Shown: positions 37,026-46,647 of the stretch, piece by piece
Position numbering within the stretch: the stretch's first letter is position 1
Layout of the letters: every line of letters starts with the position of its first letter
DNA from: Gammaproteobacteria bacterium UBA5078
Lineage (GTDB): Bacteria; Pseudomonadota; Gammaproteobacteria; Pseudomonadales; Pseudohongiellaceae
Length of the DNA: 64,000 nt
Assembly (NCBI GenBank): GCA_002416505.1
Contig: DIAM01000020.1
Location: 189,638 to 253,637 of the forward strand
Direction: 5' to 3'
Translations under genes and position numbers: made by a program
Notes under the pieces: generated by a model
Seen by the model: only the letters and a program-made list of their open reading frames with translations
Told to the model about the DNA's origin: nothing
Databases searched by the model: none

Positions 37026-37496
37026 CTAATAACCCCTGCGATAGTAGAATAGCTCGAGGCCCGACTTGATCATGCGCGAGACGATGAGCGCTAATAACAA
37101 CAGGTGTGGAATGAGGAAGGGAATCGATAAGTCGGGTATTCGGTAAAAATCGGGAACTAGCGCGCTCGCGCTCAGTTGCCATATCAACACGATCACAAAA
37201 ACCTGCAGGGCCCAATAGCCCGCACCATTGGCGCGAGCCGCGAAGCGCTTTTCACGCTCGTCGGCAGCGGATTCTGCGCCAGCGATGGCGAACAGGGCAT
37301 AGAGGATCAAAGCCAGAACAATGCCCAATACCGTGCTCTTGAATACCAGACCAAGCAGGTCCGTCACTATGTCGCTGTCATCGCGTAGCAGTAAGGCCAA
37401 GGCCTTGGGAAAATAATACAAGGCCACGACAAGGTCGACGAACAGTGCTGCCCACAAACGCCGTTCTCTATTGGCCATCTCTTGCAGGAATCCCAT
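37026..37496 (-). CDS. Four-helix membrane protein paired with the Xre regulator
   Basis: This 156-residue protein has four predicted membrane helices: around residues 15-38, 47-72, 92-112 and 123-145. A charged loop (ESAADEREKRFAARANG) lies between the second and third. The C terminus (YYRRGY) is in the cytoplasm. No family function is recognised. It is first gene of a two-gene unit with the Xre regulator and has its own promoter at 37530-37557. ATG at 37496 has GAGGG before it; ATG at 37478 is an alternative. Confidence 0.75.
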   Translation of the reverse strand: MGFLQEMANRERRLWAALFVDLVVALYYFPKALALLLRDDSDIVTDLLGLVFKSTVLGIVLALILYALFAIAGAESAADEREKRFAARANGAGYWALQVFVIVLIWQLSASALVPDFYRIPDLSIPFLIPHLLLLALIVSRMIKSGLELFYYRRGY

Positions 37497-37529
37497 TTGC
37501 CCACCCTCGTCATGACGTGAATTCTGGCC

Positions 37530-37557
37530 AGTATAGCCTCCACCCCCATAATGTCAA
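37530..37557 (-). promoter_or_regulatory. Promoter of the membrane protein/Xre unit
   Basis: On the minus strand TTGACA (37552-37557) and TATACT (37530-37535) are 16 nt apart, a near-consensus sigma-70 promoter. Transcription would start near 37523, about 27 nt before the ATG. Confidence 0.7.
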
Positions 37558-37570
37558 ATATAATTGACAT
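37551..37570. promoter_or_regulatory. Operator-like inverted repeat over the -35 hexamer
   Basis: ATGTCAA and TTGACAT, seven bases each, flank the six bases ATATAA. One arm contains the -35 hexamer, so a bound repressor would shut off the promoter. The downstream Xre protein is the natural candidate. Confidence 0.6.
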
Positions 37571-37601
37571 GCTGACTAAAATAGCTGACACATCAGGGCA
37601 T

Positions 37602-37635
37602 AAAAAAAGGCGCCGAAGCAGTGCGTCGACGCCTT
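37602..37635 (-). terminator. Rho-independent terminator of the beta-propeller gene
   Basis: The ten-pair stem (37607-37616 with 37626-37635, one mismatch) has a nine-base loop and is followed on the minus strand by a run of T (complement of 37602-37608). It starts 24 nt beyond the stop codon. Confidence 0.85.
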
Positions 37636-37659
37636 CTTATTAGCTCAAACCCTTTCCAA

Positions 37660-38814
37660 TCAATCGATTAGACGAGGGATGTATTTGTAAACGCCCTGCA
37701 CCGGACCGACCTCACCAGAGTATACGTTGCCGTCTTTGTCGACGGTCACGCCCTCACCCATGGAGCCGAAGCCGCCCATGCCAGAGGCACGCTCGGAAGG
37801 GTGCTCGGAGACGAAATACATGACCTCGCCCGTGCGCGCGCTACCGACACGTAGGCCTTTGCGCCAGCCCGGATTGTAGTTGTCATCGGACTCGGAATCG
37901 ATCGCGTAGAGCATGTCGTCAGGCGTGATGAAAATGCCAGAGATGCGGCTAAACTGGTACCAAGTGTCCAGATGTCCGCCGTCTTGATCGAAGATTTGAA
38001 TGCGACGATTGCCGCGATCGGCTACGAACAAGCGACCCTGCGAGTCGAATGCGAGGGAGTGGGGAGAACGCATCTGACCGTCCTCATAACCCCATTCGCC
38101 GAAGCTCTTGATGAAAGTGCCATCAGCAGCAAACTTAGAGATGCGGCTTATAGAGTCTGGGCCCGCCTCGTCTTGGAACTGTGCGCCATGGGTCTCTGCC
38201 ACATAAATGCTGCCATCGGGGCCGATGACGACATCGTTAGGGTCGGTGAAACGATTCGGCGGATTACCGATCTCCCCTGGAGTGCCAAGGGTCATCAATA
38301 GCTCACCACTAGGGCTGAATTTCAGGACGGTATGGCCCTTGCCTGCGGCATCCGGGAACTGCTCGAGTTCGCGAGCGTTGGCCGCGCGGGAGTCTACTAC
38401 CCAGACATTGCCCTCTTTGTCGACGTCCATGCCATGGGGCCACAGGATCAGACCGGCACCGAAACTAGTCACTACATTGCCATCGGAGTCCAGCTTCACG
38501 ATAGGGTCTACATCGGAGCCCGCACAGGAGTTCGCACCACAGCGATCCCCGATCCAGACGCTCTCGCCATCGATATCGATGTTGATTGCACTAATAGAGC
38601 CCCAGGTGCGGCCCGCAGGTGGGTTGCTCCAATTGGGCACAATCTCATAGGGATTAGGCAGGTTATTTACCGGCACCACATCGGCGTGCTCGGCGGGAGC
38701 ACTAGCGCCACGCTGTGCCAATGCAACGCTCGACGCGCTAAGCAGCAATGCGGCGGCGAGTGTCAATTTAAGGGGTTGGAAGCGGTTCAATCGTGTTCTT
38801 GTCGTTGTTTTCAT
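37660..38814 (-). CDS. Secreted NHL-type beta-propeller protein
   Basis: This protein of about 384 residues has a signal peptide (ending SSVALAQ). Repeated propeller blades follow, each with a glycine-rich strand: WPHGMDVDKEGNVWVVDS, DPNDVVIGPDGSIYVAETHG, SPHSLAFDSQGRLFVADRGN and GVTVDKDGNVYSGEVG. The family includes peptidyl-amidoglycolate lyase-like proteins, but most bacterial members have no assigned role. A disulfide-like pair lies in DRCGANSCAG. ATG at 38814 places the signal peptide first; the frame can start at 38850. It has its own terminator. Confidence 0.85.
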   Translation of the reverse strand: MKTTTRTRLNRFQPLKLTLAAALLLSASSVALAQRGASAPAEHADVVPVNNLPNPYEIVPNWSNPPAGRTWGSISAINIDIDGESVWIGDRCGANSCAGSDVDPIVKLDSDGNVVTSFGAGLILWPHGMDVDKEGNVWVVDSRAANARELEQFPDAAGKGHTVLKFSPSGELLMTLGTPGEIGNPPNRFTDPNDVVIGPDGSIYVAETHGAQFQDEAGPDSISRISKFAADGTFIKSFGEWGYEDGQMRSPHSLAFDSQGRLFVADRGNRRIQIFDQDGGHLDTWYQFSRISGIFITPDDMLYAIDSESDDNYNPGWRKGLRVGSARTGEVMYFVSEHPSERASGMGGFGSMGEGVTVDKDGNVYSGEVGPVQGVYKYIPRLID

Positions 38815-38960
38815 CTTATTCCTCATTAAGCACAGCTTACTGTGAGTCAATCTAACACTTGAAAAGTTTTATTGTGGCAGTGTCTATTGGGGGTAGAAAC
38901 ATGACCGCTGCGGCCAATATTGTCAATCCTAGCCAAACTAAATCACAATTCGGCAGTCGC

Positions 38961-39683
38961 TTACCGCGCCAGCTCATAGGCGCAGATGTTCACCACCGTG
39001 GCGAGATTTAGCGACTCAATCGCGCCCGAACCTCGAATGCTAAACACGCTCGTATGAAGGCCCTCGGGCAAGCCTCGCGCCTCATTGCCAAATACATAGG
39101 CATCGAAGCCGGCGAAGGAGGGATCAGCCACCGGCGTACCATGCATGTCGAGAGACGCCAGGCGCGAGTAGCGTTCACGCAATTCCTGCAGCGTTACTTC
39201 TGTCTCGATGGGAACATGGAAGATCGCCCCCATGCTGGCGCGCACGACCTTCGCGTTGAAGGGGTCTACAGACGCGGGGCTTAGTAGGCAGCGACTCGCG
39301 CCAAACCACGCGAGGGAGCGTAGGATCGTCCCTAGGTTACCGGGATCCTGCACCTCGTATAGATAGAAGACTCGCTCCATAGCGATTGGTGAAGCATTTT
39401 TCAGTAATGCATCGATGGGCACTACAGCGAATATACCCTGTGGGGTCTTGGTCTCGCAGACCTTTGCCATCTGGGCGCTACTCAGTTCATGGCACTGCAG
39501 CGCGCCCTTAGGCCCGTGATAGTCGGCGGTACAATACAACTGGGATGCAAGTAGGGCTGGCTTGTGCACTGCCGCCGCTATTAGCTCCTGTACTAGGTGT
39601 TCGCCCTCGGCGATGAAGCAGCCATATTCGCTGCGGTATTTCTTCTGCCCAAGCTTCTTAAGCGTGTCGACACTCATCTTCAT
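38961..39683 (-). CDS. SpoU/TrmH family RNA 2'-O-methyltransferase
   Basis: This 240-residue SPOUT enzyme methylates ribose in rRNA or tRNA. The three SpoU motifs are LYEVQDPGNLGTILRSLAWFG, YVFGNEARGLPEGL and IESLNLATVVNICAYELAR. The N-terminal part (KKYRSEYGCFIAEGEHLVQEL) is a typical RNA-binding substrate domain, as in RlmB or TsnR. The exact target nucleotide is not deducible. It overlaps the upstream oxidoreductase gene by 4 nt. Confidence 0.92.
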   Translation of the reverse strand: MKMSVDTLKKLGQKKYRSEYGCFIAEGEHLVQELIAAAVHKPALLASQLYCTADYHGPKGALQCHELSSAQMAKVCETKTPQGIFAVVPIDALLKNASPIAMERVFYLYEVQDPGNLGTILRSLAWFGASRCLLSPASVDPFNAKVVRASMGAIFHVPIETEVTLQELRERYSRLASLDMHGTPVADPSFAGFDAYVFGNEARGLPEGLHTSVFSIRGSGAIESLNLATVVNICAYELAR

Positions 39684-41311
39684 AGCTCGGCTCCCTGCCC
39701 CAAATCGGCGAGCATCGCCTTGGCCAACGCCTCCGCGACCTTTATGCCGTCGACCCCCGCCGAGAGAATGCCGCCGGCGTAACCAGCGCCTTCTCCAGCC
39801 GGGTACAGGCCGCGCGTATTGAGGCTCTGTAGGCTGACCGGGTCTCGCGTTATGCGAATCGGTGACGAGGTGCGCGTCTCGACCCCCGTTAACACCGCAT
39901 CATCGCGATCGAAGCCGCGAATCTGTTTGCCGAAGGCTGGCAACGCCTCTCTTATCGCGCTGATGGCGTACTCGGGCAGTGCGCTATCGAGCGCGCCGAG
40001 GAGGATGCCTGGCTTATAGGAGGGCACCACATCGCCAAGCTGTGAAGACGGCCTGCGGCGAATGAAATCGCCGACCAATTGCGCCGGTGCGCAATAGTCT
40101 TCGCCACCAAGCACAAAGGCATGGGACTCCAATGCCTCCTGCAGCTCGAGGCCCGCCAGCGGACCGCCGGGAAAATCCTGCTCCGGATTGATACCGACGA
40201 CTATGCCGGCATTGGCGTTGTGTTCGTTGCGCGAGTATTGACTCATGCCATTGGTCACTACACGCCCGGTCTCAGAGGTAGCGGCGACCACGGTGCCCCC
40301 AGGGCACATGCAGAAGCTATAGACAGCGCGCCCATTCTTGGCGTGGTGTATCACCTTATAATCCGCCGCCCCGAGCATCTCGTGCCCGGCATACTTGCCG
40401 AGGCGCACGCGATCGATCTGCGTCTGCGGGTGTTCGATGCGAAAACCAATGGCGAAGGGTTTCGCCTCGATGAAGACACCCACCTTATGAAGCATCCGAA
40501 ACGTATCACGGGCACTGTGGCCGAGGGCAAGCACCACATAGCGGCTGTGTAGCGATTCACCATCGGCAAGGCGCAGTCCCTCCACGCGGCCATCGCTAAG
40601 CAACAGCTCTGTGACCTTACTCTCGAAGCGAACCTCGCCGCCGAGGGCGATAATCTCCTCGCGCATCTTAGCGACTACCCCGGTGAGCCTAAACGTGCCG
40701 ATATGAGGCTTGCTGACATAGAGGATTTCATCCGGCGCGCCGGCGCGCACGAACTCGTGCATGACCTTGCGCCCATAGAATTTCGGGTCTTTGATTTGGC
40801 TATAGAGCTTGCCATCGGAGAACAGCCCTGCGCCGCCCTCGCCGAATTGGACGTTGGACTCGGTGTCCAAGATGTTCTTGCGCCATAGGGCCCACGTGTC
40901 CTTGGTGCGACGGCGCACGTCTCGACCACGCTCAAGTACGATAGGACGAAACCCCATCTGCGCCAGTATCAACGCCGCGAAGAGCCCGCATGGGCCGAAG
41001 CCAATGATGAGCGGGCGCTCCTGATGATTGGGTGGCGCCTTACCCACCGGGTAGTAGTGAGTATCGGGAGCCAAGCGGATGTGCGGATCCTGCGCAAAGC
41101 GCTCCAGCAGTGCGCGCTCGTCCTTCACCGCGAGGTGTATGATATAGACGAAGCTGATCACGCTATTCTTCTTACGGGCGTCATAGCTGCGCTTGAACAC
41201 CGTGAAATCGAGCAGTTCCCGACTCTGTATGCCTAAGCGCGCTACGATCGCGCTGCGCAATGCCTCGGGGGGATGGTCTAGCGCGAGAGAGAGTTCTGTG
41301 AGCCTAATCAT
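39680..41311 (-). CDS. FAD-dependent oxidoreductase (COG2509-like)
   Basis: This protein of about 543 residues has a dinucleotide-binding motif near residue 90 (LIIGFGPCGLFAALILAQMGF). A conserved FGEGGAGLFSDGKLYSQIKDP stretch and the YSFCMCPGGTVVAATSE segment with two Cys follow. The C-terminal GLYPAGEGAGYAGGILSAGVDG binds FAD. The family is widespread and uncharacterised. The frame is open to 41371, but ATG at 41311 fits relatives. It is coupled by overlap to the RNA methyltransferase gene. Confidence 0.88.
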   Translation of the reverse strand: MIRLTELSLALDHPPEALRSAIVARLGIQSRELLDFTVFKRSYDARKKNSVISFVYIIHLAVKDERALLERFAQDPHIRLAPDTHYYPVGKAPPNHQERPLIIGFGPCGLFAALILAQMGFRPIVLERGRDVRRRTKDTWALWRKNILDTESNVQFGEGGAGLFSDGKLYSQIKDPKFYGRKVMHEFVRAGAPDEILYVSKPHIGTFRLTGVVAKMREEIIALGGEVRFESKVTELLLSDGRVEGLRLADGESLHSRYVVLALGHSARDTFRMLHKVGVFIEAKPFAIGFRIEHPQTQIDRVRLGKYAGHEMLGAADYKVIHHAKNGRAVYSFCMCPGGTVVAATSETGRVVTNGMSQYSRNEHNANAGIVVGINPEQDFPGGPLAGLELQEALESHAFVLGGEDYCAPAQLVGDFIRRRPSSQLGDVVPSYKPGILLGALDSALPEYAISAIREALPAFGKQIRGFDRDDAVLTGVETRTSSPIRITRDPVSLQSLNTRGLYPAGEGAGYAGGILSAGVDGIKVAEALAKAMLADLGQGAEL

Positions 41312-41504
41312 GTCAGTTGTCCTGGCCGGTCGCCCCGGCAGAGGGTAGGGGCGGCCATTGTACATCAGCACAAGACGATATTGTCTCGCCTACTCTCAAG
41401 CAAAGCCGATGTAGGCTTGCCTGTTTGCGGGGCAACACACTAGAATCACTCTAGAATGTGAACGCGTATGCGAGTCTTAGTGCTAGAAGCCGACGGGGAA
41501 ATTC

Positions 41505-44500
41505 TTGCCAGATAACGATGAAATAGACCAGAAGGAACACTCACAACGAGCCGCTCTACTGGAGCTAATCCCCAATGCGGTGTTAGCCTATGACGGAAAT
41601 CGCGACGCCTTTTACGTCAACACGCTTGCCGCGCAATGGTTCGGAATCGAACCTACTACGGACCCGATTCAGCGCAGCACTCTCGCCTTAACAGTATCTA
41701 CGGTTACTGACCCAAGCCCTCTTGAAGCGGAAGACACTCCCTGGCAACGCGCCTGGAATGGACACGAAGTGCAAGGGCTCGAAGTTGTCCTCAATGTTGG
41801 GGAGCAAGACCCTCGATTTGTCCTGTGCCATAGCAATAATATCGCGAATACTTACAAATCGACCTCTATCGTTCTGATCACCATGATCGACATTTCCACT
41901 ATCAATGCCGATTATCAGGCCCTGCTTAGTGATCGCGCGCAGATGCGCAGCATCATTGAGGTAATGCACGCCGGCACATGGCAATGGAATCTTCAGACCG
42001 GCGCAACCAGTATCAACGAACGCTGGGCGCAGATCGGTGGCTATAGCCTCGAAGAGCTATCCCCCATCACAGTCGACACTTGGTCTAGATTCACGCATCC
42101 CGACGATGTTAAAGAGTCGCGTCACCTTCTTAGCGAACATCTTGCTGGAAGAACCTCACACTACAGCAGCGTGTTCCGAATGAGGCATAAAGATGGCCAC
42201 TGGGTCTGGGTGCAGAGTCGCGGGCGCGTCTATCAGTGGGACGCGCAGGGCAAGCCTCTGTGGATGGCTGGCACCAACATAGATGTGAGCAATGTTCGCG
42301 CCGCCGAAGAGGATGCCCGCGCCACTCAGGCCAATATGCAAGCCCTGATCGACGCATCCTCGGATGTGGCCATCATCGCCACTGACATCGATGGTTTGAT
42401 TACCGTCTTCAACACCGGCGCCGAAAAACTCCTTGGCTATTCCAAGGAAGAGATCGTGGGCAAACTCTCACCCGCCGCATTCCATCTCGAAGCGGAGGTC
42501 ATCGCACGTGGCCAGGAATTGAGCGAGGCAGAAGGTCGCGAGATCACGGGCTTCGACGTCTTCATACACGCCGCCCGCCATCACGAGACCGAAACAAGAC
42601 AATGGACCTATGTACGCAAGTCTGGCGAGCACAGGTTAGTGAGCCTCGTCGTGAGCGCGATCCGCGATGGCAACGAGAATATCACCGGCTTCCTCGGCAT
42701 GGCGGTCGACGAGACGGCTCAGCACGAGGCTGAAGAGCAAGCCTTGCTCGCCGCGCAACGCTTCGCTGGAGCATTCAGCTCTGCGGCGGTCGGGATGGCC
42801 CTCGTATCCTTAGAGGGCCGCTGGATGGAAGTGAACGACGCCCTCTGTGAGATGCTCGGCTACACCCGCGACGAACTACTCGTAACGGATTTCCAGACCT
42901 TAACCCACCCAGAAGATCTACAGAACGATCTCGACTTGCTGAACCGTCTGCTAAGGGATGAAATTTCAAATTACGCGATGGAGAAACGCTATTACAAGAA
43001 AAATGGCGAACTCATTCAGGCTAAGCTATGGGTCGCCATAGTAAGGAACCGACATGGCACCCCTATACACTTCGTGTCACAGATTCAGAATATTACGGAG
43101 GAGTACTTAGCTAAGAAAGCCCTAGAGAGCAGCGAGGCACGCCTGCGCGGCCTCTTCGACCTCTCGCCGGTGGGCATCAGCTTGATGGACTATAAGACTG
43201 GCAAGCAGATAGAGGCTAACGATGCGTTGGTAGCTCCCACGGGCTATACCCACGAGGAGTTTATGGCTCTAAGCGATCGCGAACTCACACCGCGCGAATA
43301 CGCACCTTTGATGAACAATGCCATCGAACAACTGCGCACTATCGGACGCTTCACACCCTTCGAGAAGGAATATATTCGTAAGGATGGCACTCGTTATCCG
43401 ATACTCGCACAGGGAATCATGATGCGAGACCCATCTGGCCGCGAGGTCGTCTGGTCCCTCGCGGAAAACATCAGCGAGCGCAGGCGCCTTGACCAAATCA
43501 AGAATGAGTTTGTCTCCACTGTCAGCCATGAACTACGCACGCCGCTAACATCGATCTCTGGCGCACTTTCCCTAATCGTCAGTGGCGTCCTCGGCGAGGT
43601 AAACGAGGAAGTATGCGCGATGCTCAAGATCGCCGCGAAGAGCAGTGCGCGCTTGAGCGCCCTAGTCAATGATCTTCTCGACATGGACAAACTCTTGGCC
43701 GGGAAGATGGAGCTGAAGATTGAAAAAGTAGAGCTTTTGCCACTGCTCGAAGAGGCTGTCAACGGCATGGCCGCATTCGCCCACACCAACGGGGTGGAGC
43801 TTGTACACAGCGAAGACACGCCGCTACAGATCCAAACCGATGGCACTCGACTCATTCAGGTATTGACCAATCTGCTCTCCAACGCCTGCAAGCATTCGCA
43901 ACGCGGCGCAAAGGTCGAGCTCCACCACGTTGCCGGCCCGGATGACAGCGTTATTATCAGCGTGATCGATCACGGCCAAGGGATACCAAAGGCCTTCCGA
44001 GCGCGCATTTTCCAAAAATTCGCCCAGGCCGATGGCTCGGACTCCAGCGACAAAAAAGGCACCGGCCTTGGCCTCGCTATTTGCAAGGAGCTCATAGAGA
44101 GAATGGGCGGCGTCATTGGTTACGAGTCACACGAGGGCCAAGGCAGCCACTTCTGGATACGCTTGCCAAGAGCCAGAACGCAGCGCAGCAAAGAGAATGA
44201 GAAGCCTGTGGTGCTGCACGTCGAGGATGATGTCGACTTCGCTAAACTCGTTAGCCTACAAATAAGCAATTGGGTCAGCATGGATCTGGCCACAGATCTT
44301 GCCACCGCCAATAGGAAGATCCGTGAGAACCACTACGATCTCATACTACTGGACCTGTTCCTACCCGATGGCAGCGGAGAGACACTCTGGGAATCACTCC
44401 ACCTTGCGCAAGCAGATGTCCCTATAATCATCTTATCGGGCCACGAGGTGCCGAGAAGGCTCGCTAATAATGTTGCCGCAGTGCTGATCAAGGACGAAAC

Positions 44501-44558
44501 TACGATTCAGAGAATCATCTCGACGCTGCAACATATTTTCGAAATGGGGGATAAATAG
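41505..44558 (+). CDS. Multi-PAS hybrid sensor histidine kinase
   Basis: This 1017-residue soluble-looking kinase has no clear membrane helix. Five PAS segments occupy residues 15-660 (for example MRSIIEVMHAGTWQWNLQTG, ALIDASSDVAIIATDIDG, AGAFSSAAVGMALVSLEGRW, LRGLFDLSPVGISLMDYK). The dimerisation box has the phospho-His in FVSTVSHELRTPLTSISGAL. The ATPase domain shows NLLSNACKHS, DHGQGIP and GTGLGLAICKELIE. A C-terminal receiver (HVEDDVDF, LILLDLFLPDG) ends the chain. The start is TTG at 41505 with GGGGA before it; no in-frame ATG is near. It is first of three coupled signalling genes. Confidence 0.93.
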   Translation: MPDNDEIDQKEHSQRAALLELIPNAVLAYDGNRDAFYVNTLAAQWFGIEPTTDPIQRSTLALTVSTVTDPSPLEAEDTPWQRAWNGHEVQGLEVVLNVGEQDPRFVLCHSNNIANTYKSTSIVLITMIDISTINADYQALLSDRAQMRSIIEVMHAGTWQWNLQTGATSINERWAQIGGYSLEELSPITVDTWSRFTHPDDVKESRHLLSEHLAGRTSHYSSVFRMRHKDGHWVWVQSRGRVYQWDAQGKPLWMAGTNIDVSNVRAAEEDARATQANMQALIDASSDVAIIATDIDGLITVFNTGAEKLLGYSKEEIVGKLSPAAFHLEAEVIARGQELSEAEGREITGFDVFIHAARHHETETRQWTYVRKSGEHRLVSLVVSAIRDGNENITGFLGMAVDETAQHEAEEQALLAAQRFAGAFSSAAVGMALVSLEGRWMEVNDALCEMLGYTRDELLVTDFQTLTHPEDLQNDLDLLNRLLRDEISNYAMEKRYYKKNGELIQAKLWVAIVRNRHGTPIHFVSQIQNITEEYLAKKALESSEARLRGLFDLSPVGISLMDYKTGKQIEANDALVAPTGYTHEEFMALSDRELTPREYAPLMNNAIEQLRTIGRFTPFEKEYIRKDGTRYPILAQGIMMRDPSGREVVWSLAENISERRRLDQIKNEFVSTVSHELRTPLTSISGALSLIVSGVLGEVNEEVCAMLKIAAKSSARLSALVNDLLDMDKLLAGKMELKIEKVELLPLLEEAVNGMAAFAHTNGVELVHSEDTPLQIQTDGTRLIQVLTNLLSNACKHSQRGAKVELHHVAGPDDSVIISVIDHGQGIPKAFRARIFQKFAQADGSDSSDKKGTGLGLAICKELIERMGGVIGYESHEGQGSHFWIRLPRARTQRSKENEKPVVLHVEDDVDFAKLVSLQISNWVSMDLATDLATANRKIRENHYDLILLDLFLPDGSGETLWESLHLAQADVPIIILSGHEVPRRLANNVAAVLIKDETTIQRIISTLQHIFEMGDK

Positions 44559-44948
44559 ATGCGCAGATTACAGAGAATAGTTCATGTCGAGGACGACGAT
44601 TCAATCCGTGCAGTTGCGAAGGTAGCACTAGAGCGGGTCGGTAACTTTACCCTTCTTAGTTGCGCCTCTGGCGCCGAGGCACTCGAGAAGACCGAGCAGT
44701 TCGCACCCGACATGATTCTTCTAGATGTGATGATGCCCGGTCTCGACGGCCCCACCACCCTGAAGAAGCTCAAAGAGGCCATGGACTTGACCGAGGTCGC
44801 CATCGTGTTTATGACGGCGAAGGTACAGTCTACAGAGATCGAATACTATAAGAGTATTGGCGCCTGCAATGTGGTGCTCAAACCCTTTGACGTGATGACC
44901 CTATCGGAACAGCTAGGACAATATTGGACAGAATTCAATGGCGAATGA
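44559..44948 (+). CDS. Single-domain response regulator (CheY-like)
   Basis: This 129-residue receiver domain has no output domain. It has the acidic pair in IVHVEDDDSIR, the phospho-Asp in DMILLDVMMPGLDGP, the Thr in VFMTAK and the Lys in VVLKPFD. It starts right after the kinase stop codon and overlaps the HPt-GGDEF gene by 11 nt. It probably shuttles phosphate between the kinase and the HPt domain next door. Confidence 0.93.
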   Translation: MRRLQRIVHVEDDDSIRAVAKVALERVGNFTLLSCASGAEALEKTEQFAPDMILLDVMMPGLDGPTTLKKLKEAMDLTEVAIVFMTAKVQSTEIEYYKSIGACNVVLKPFDVMTLSEQLGQYWTEFNGE

Positions 44949-46605
44949 GAACGAAGTCAGCATCCAGAGAGAGATGGCGAAATTACGCGGCGAATTTCAC
45001 AATAAACTCATTTCTGAGCTTAGGGAATTTGTGGCATATGCGAACCTACCCGACCAGGAAATCTGCCGCAAAGACACGCTTAAGAAACTCTATGATGCGA
45101 GCCACCGCCTAGCGGGTTCGGCGCTCACATTCGGTTATTCAGATAGCGGAGCATTACTGCGGCGCCTGGAAAGCTCCCTCGACGGCATTCTCAATCAGGG
45201 TGCCGAAATCGATGTGATAGCCCTGCGCAAACAGCTCAATGTACTGGCGCCAGCGGTGGCCATCCCCGAGGAGATCGATAAGGATCTGGACGCGCAGGGC
45301 AGCAAACCAGAGGAAGCAAAAAAAGTACAACCTCGTGCAGAGAACTTGTTACTGTATGTCTTAGAGGATGACCCCACGACGAGTAATTTACTGAAGATTG
45401 GCCTATCCAGTTTTGGCTATTACGTCACCACGTTCACCAGCATAGCAACACTCTGCGAATCTGCAAAAAAGGACAGGCCGGACGGACTGATTGTCGACAT
45501 TGAAAGGAATAATATTGCCGAACAGACTCTGGCCAACACCACGCGCTGCCTGCGCGAGAACGGGATGGGCTCGCTCCCCATTTTAGTCGTTAGTCAGCAC
45601 GATAGTTTCGCCGAGAAACTAGAGGCGGCGCGCAATTCTGTCGTCGCCTTTCACAGCAAACCGGTGGACATTCCGGCGCTCGAATCCACTCTGGAATTCG
45701 TTTTACAACCGCTCGCTAAATCCCCCTATCGCGTACTCTTAGTCGACGACGATGTGTATTCGATGGAGCATCATCGCCTGATGCTGGATAAGTGGGGCAT
45801 CATGGCCCATGCCTTATCTGATCCCTCCAAGATCCTCGACCTGATCGAAGAGTTTCAACCTGACCTGATGATCTTCGATCTGCATATGCCCTCCTGTACG
45901 GGTGTCGAATTGGCTGAGGTCGTACGCTTTCACACGCACTGGATTCACATCCCCATTATCTTCCTGTCCAGCGAGCGCAATGAGGGTCGACAAATATCGG
46001 CAATGATGACCAGCGGCGATGACTTCATCCTAAAGCCAGTCGTGGAAGAATCCTTCGTCGCCACCATTATTAGTCGTGCGCAACGCGCAAGACAGTTAGC
46101 GGAACTCATGACTCGGGACAGCCTCACGGGTTTGCTCAAACACACCGAGATCAAGGAGCGGCTTGGGCACGAATATGCCCGCGCGGGACGCAATAATAGT
46201 ATCGTCAGCGTCGCCATGCTCGATATCGATAAGTTCAAGCGCGTCAACGATAGCTATGGACACCAGACTGGCGACGTCGTCATCGCCACGCTCGCTCATC
46301 TATTGCGGCGCGGACTACGCACCACTGACATCATTGGCCGCTATGGTGGTGAGGAATATCTAGTGGTGCTGCCAGACACCGATGCGAAGAACGCCGCGAT
46401 CAAGCTCAACGCGCTGCGCAAGGAATTCGAGAAGGTGAAGTTCCGACATAACGCCGATGAATTCAACTGCAGCTTTAGCGGCGGAATCTGCCAATCGGAC
46501 CAGGTGAACAATGTCGATGAGTTCGTGGATCAGGCCGACCAAGCGCTCTACCGGGCGAAAGAGCGCGGCCGCAACCAGATTGTAGAGTCCGACGATACGG
46601 ATTAG
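44938..46605 (+). CDS. HPt-REC-REC-GGDEF protein (putative diguanylate cyclase)
   Basis: This 555-residue protein has an HPt domain (phospho-His56 in ASHRLAGSALTFG). Two receivers follow: residues 133-245, with VLEDDPTTS and GLIVDIERN, and residues 260-375, with LLVDDDVYS and LMIFDLHMPS. A C-terminal GGDEF domain (390-550) holds the active-site GGEEY and, five residues before it, the inhibitory RTTD site. It should make c-di-GMP when phosphorylated. With the upstream kinase and receiver it forms a complete phosphorelay in one operon. Confidence 0.92.
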   Translation: MANENEVSIQREMAKLRGEFHNKLISELREFVAYANLPDQEICRKDTLKKLYDASHRLAGSALTFGYSDSGALLRRLESSLDGILNQGAEIDVIALRKQLNVLAPAVAIPEEIDKDLDAQGSKPEEAKKVQPRAENLLLYVLEDDPTTSNLLKIGLSSFGYYVTTFTSIATLCESAKKDRPDGLIVDIERNNIAEQTLANTTRCLRENGMGSLPILVVSQHDSFAEKLEAARNSVVAFHSKPVDIPALESTLEFVLQPLAKSPYRVLLVDDDVYSMEHHRLMLDKWGIMAHALSDPSKILDLIEEFQPDLMIFDLHMPSCTGVELAEVVRFHTHWIHIPIIFLSSERNEGRQISAMMTSGDDFILKPVVEESFVATIISRAQRARQLAELMTRDSLTGLLKHTEIKERLGHEYARAGRNNSIVSVAMLDIDKFKRVNDSYGHQTGDVVIATLAHLLRRGLRTTDIIGRYGGEEYLVVLPDTDAKNAAIKLNALRKEFEKVKFRHNADEFNCSFSGGICQSDQVNNVDEFVDQADQALYRAKERGRNQIVESDDTD

Positions 46606-46647
46606 ACTGCCCCCCTTCCCTCAAAAGCAGAAGCAGAAAACGACCCC

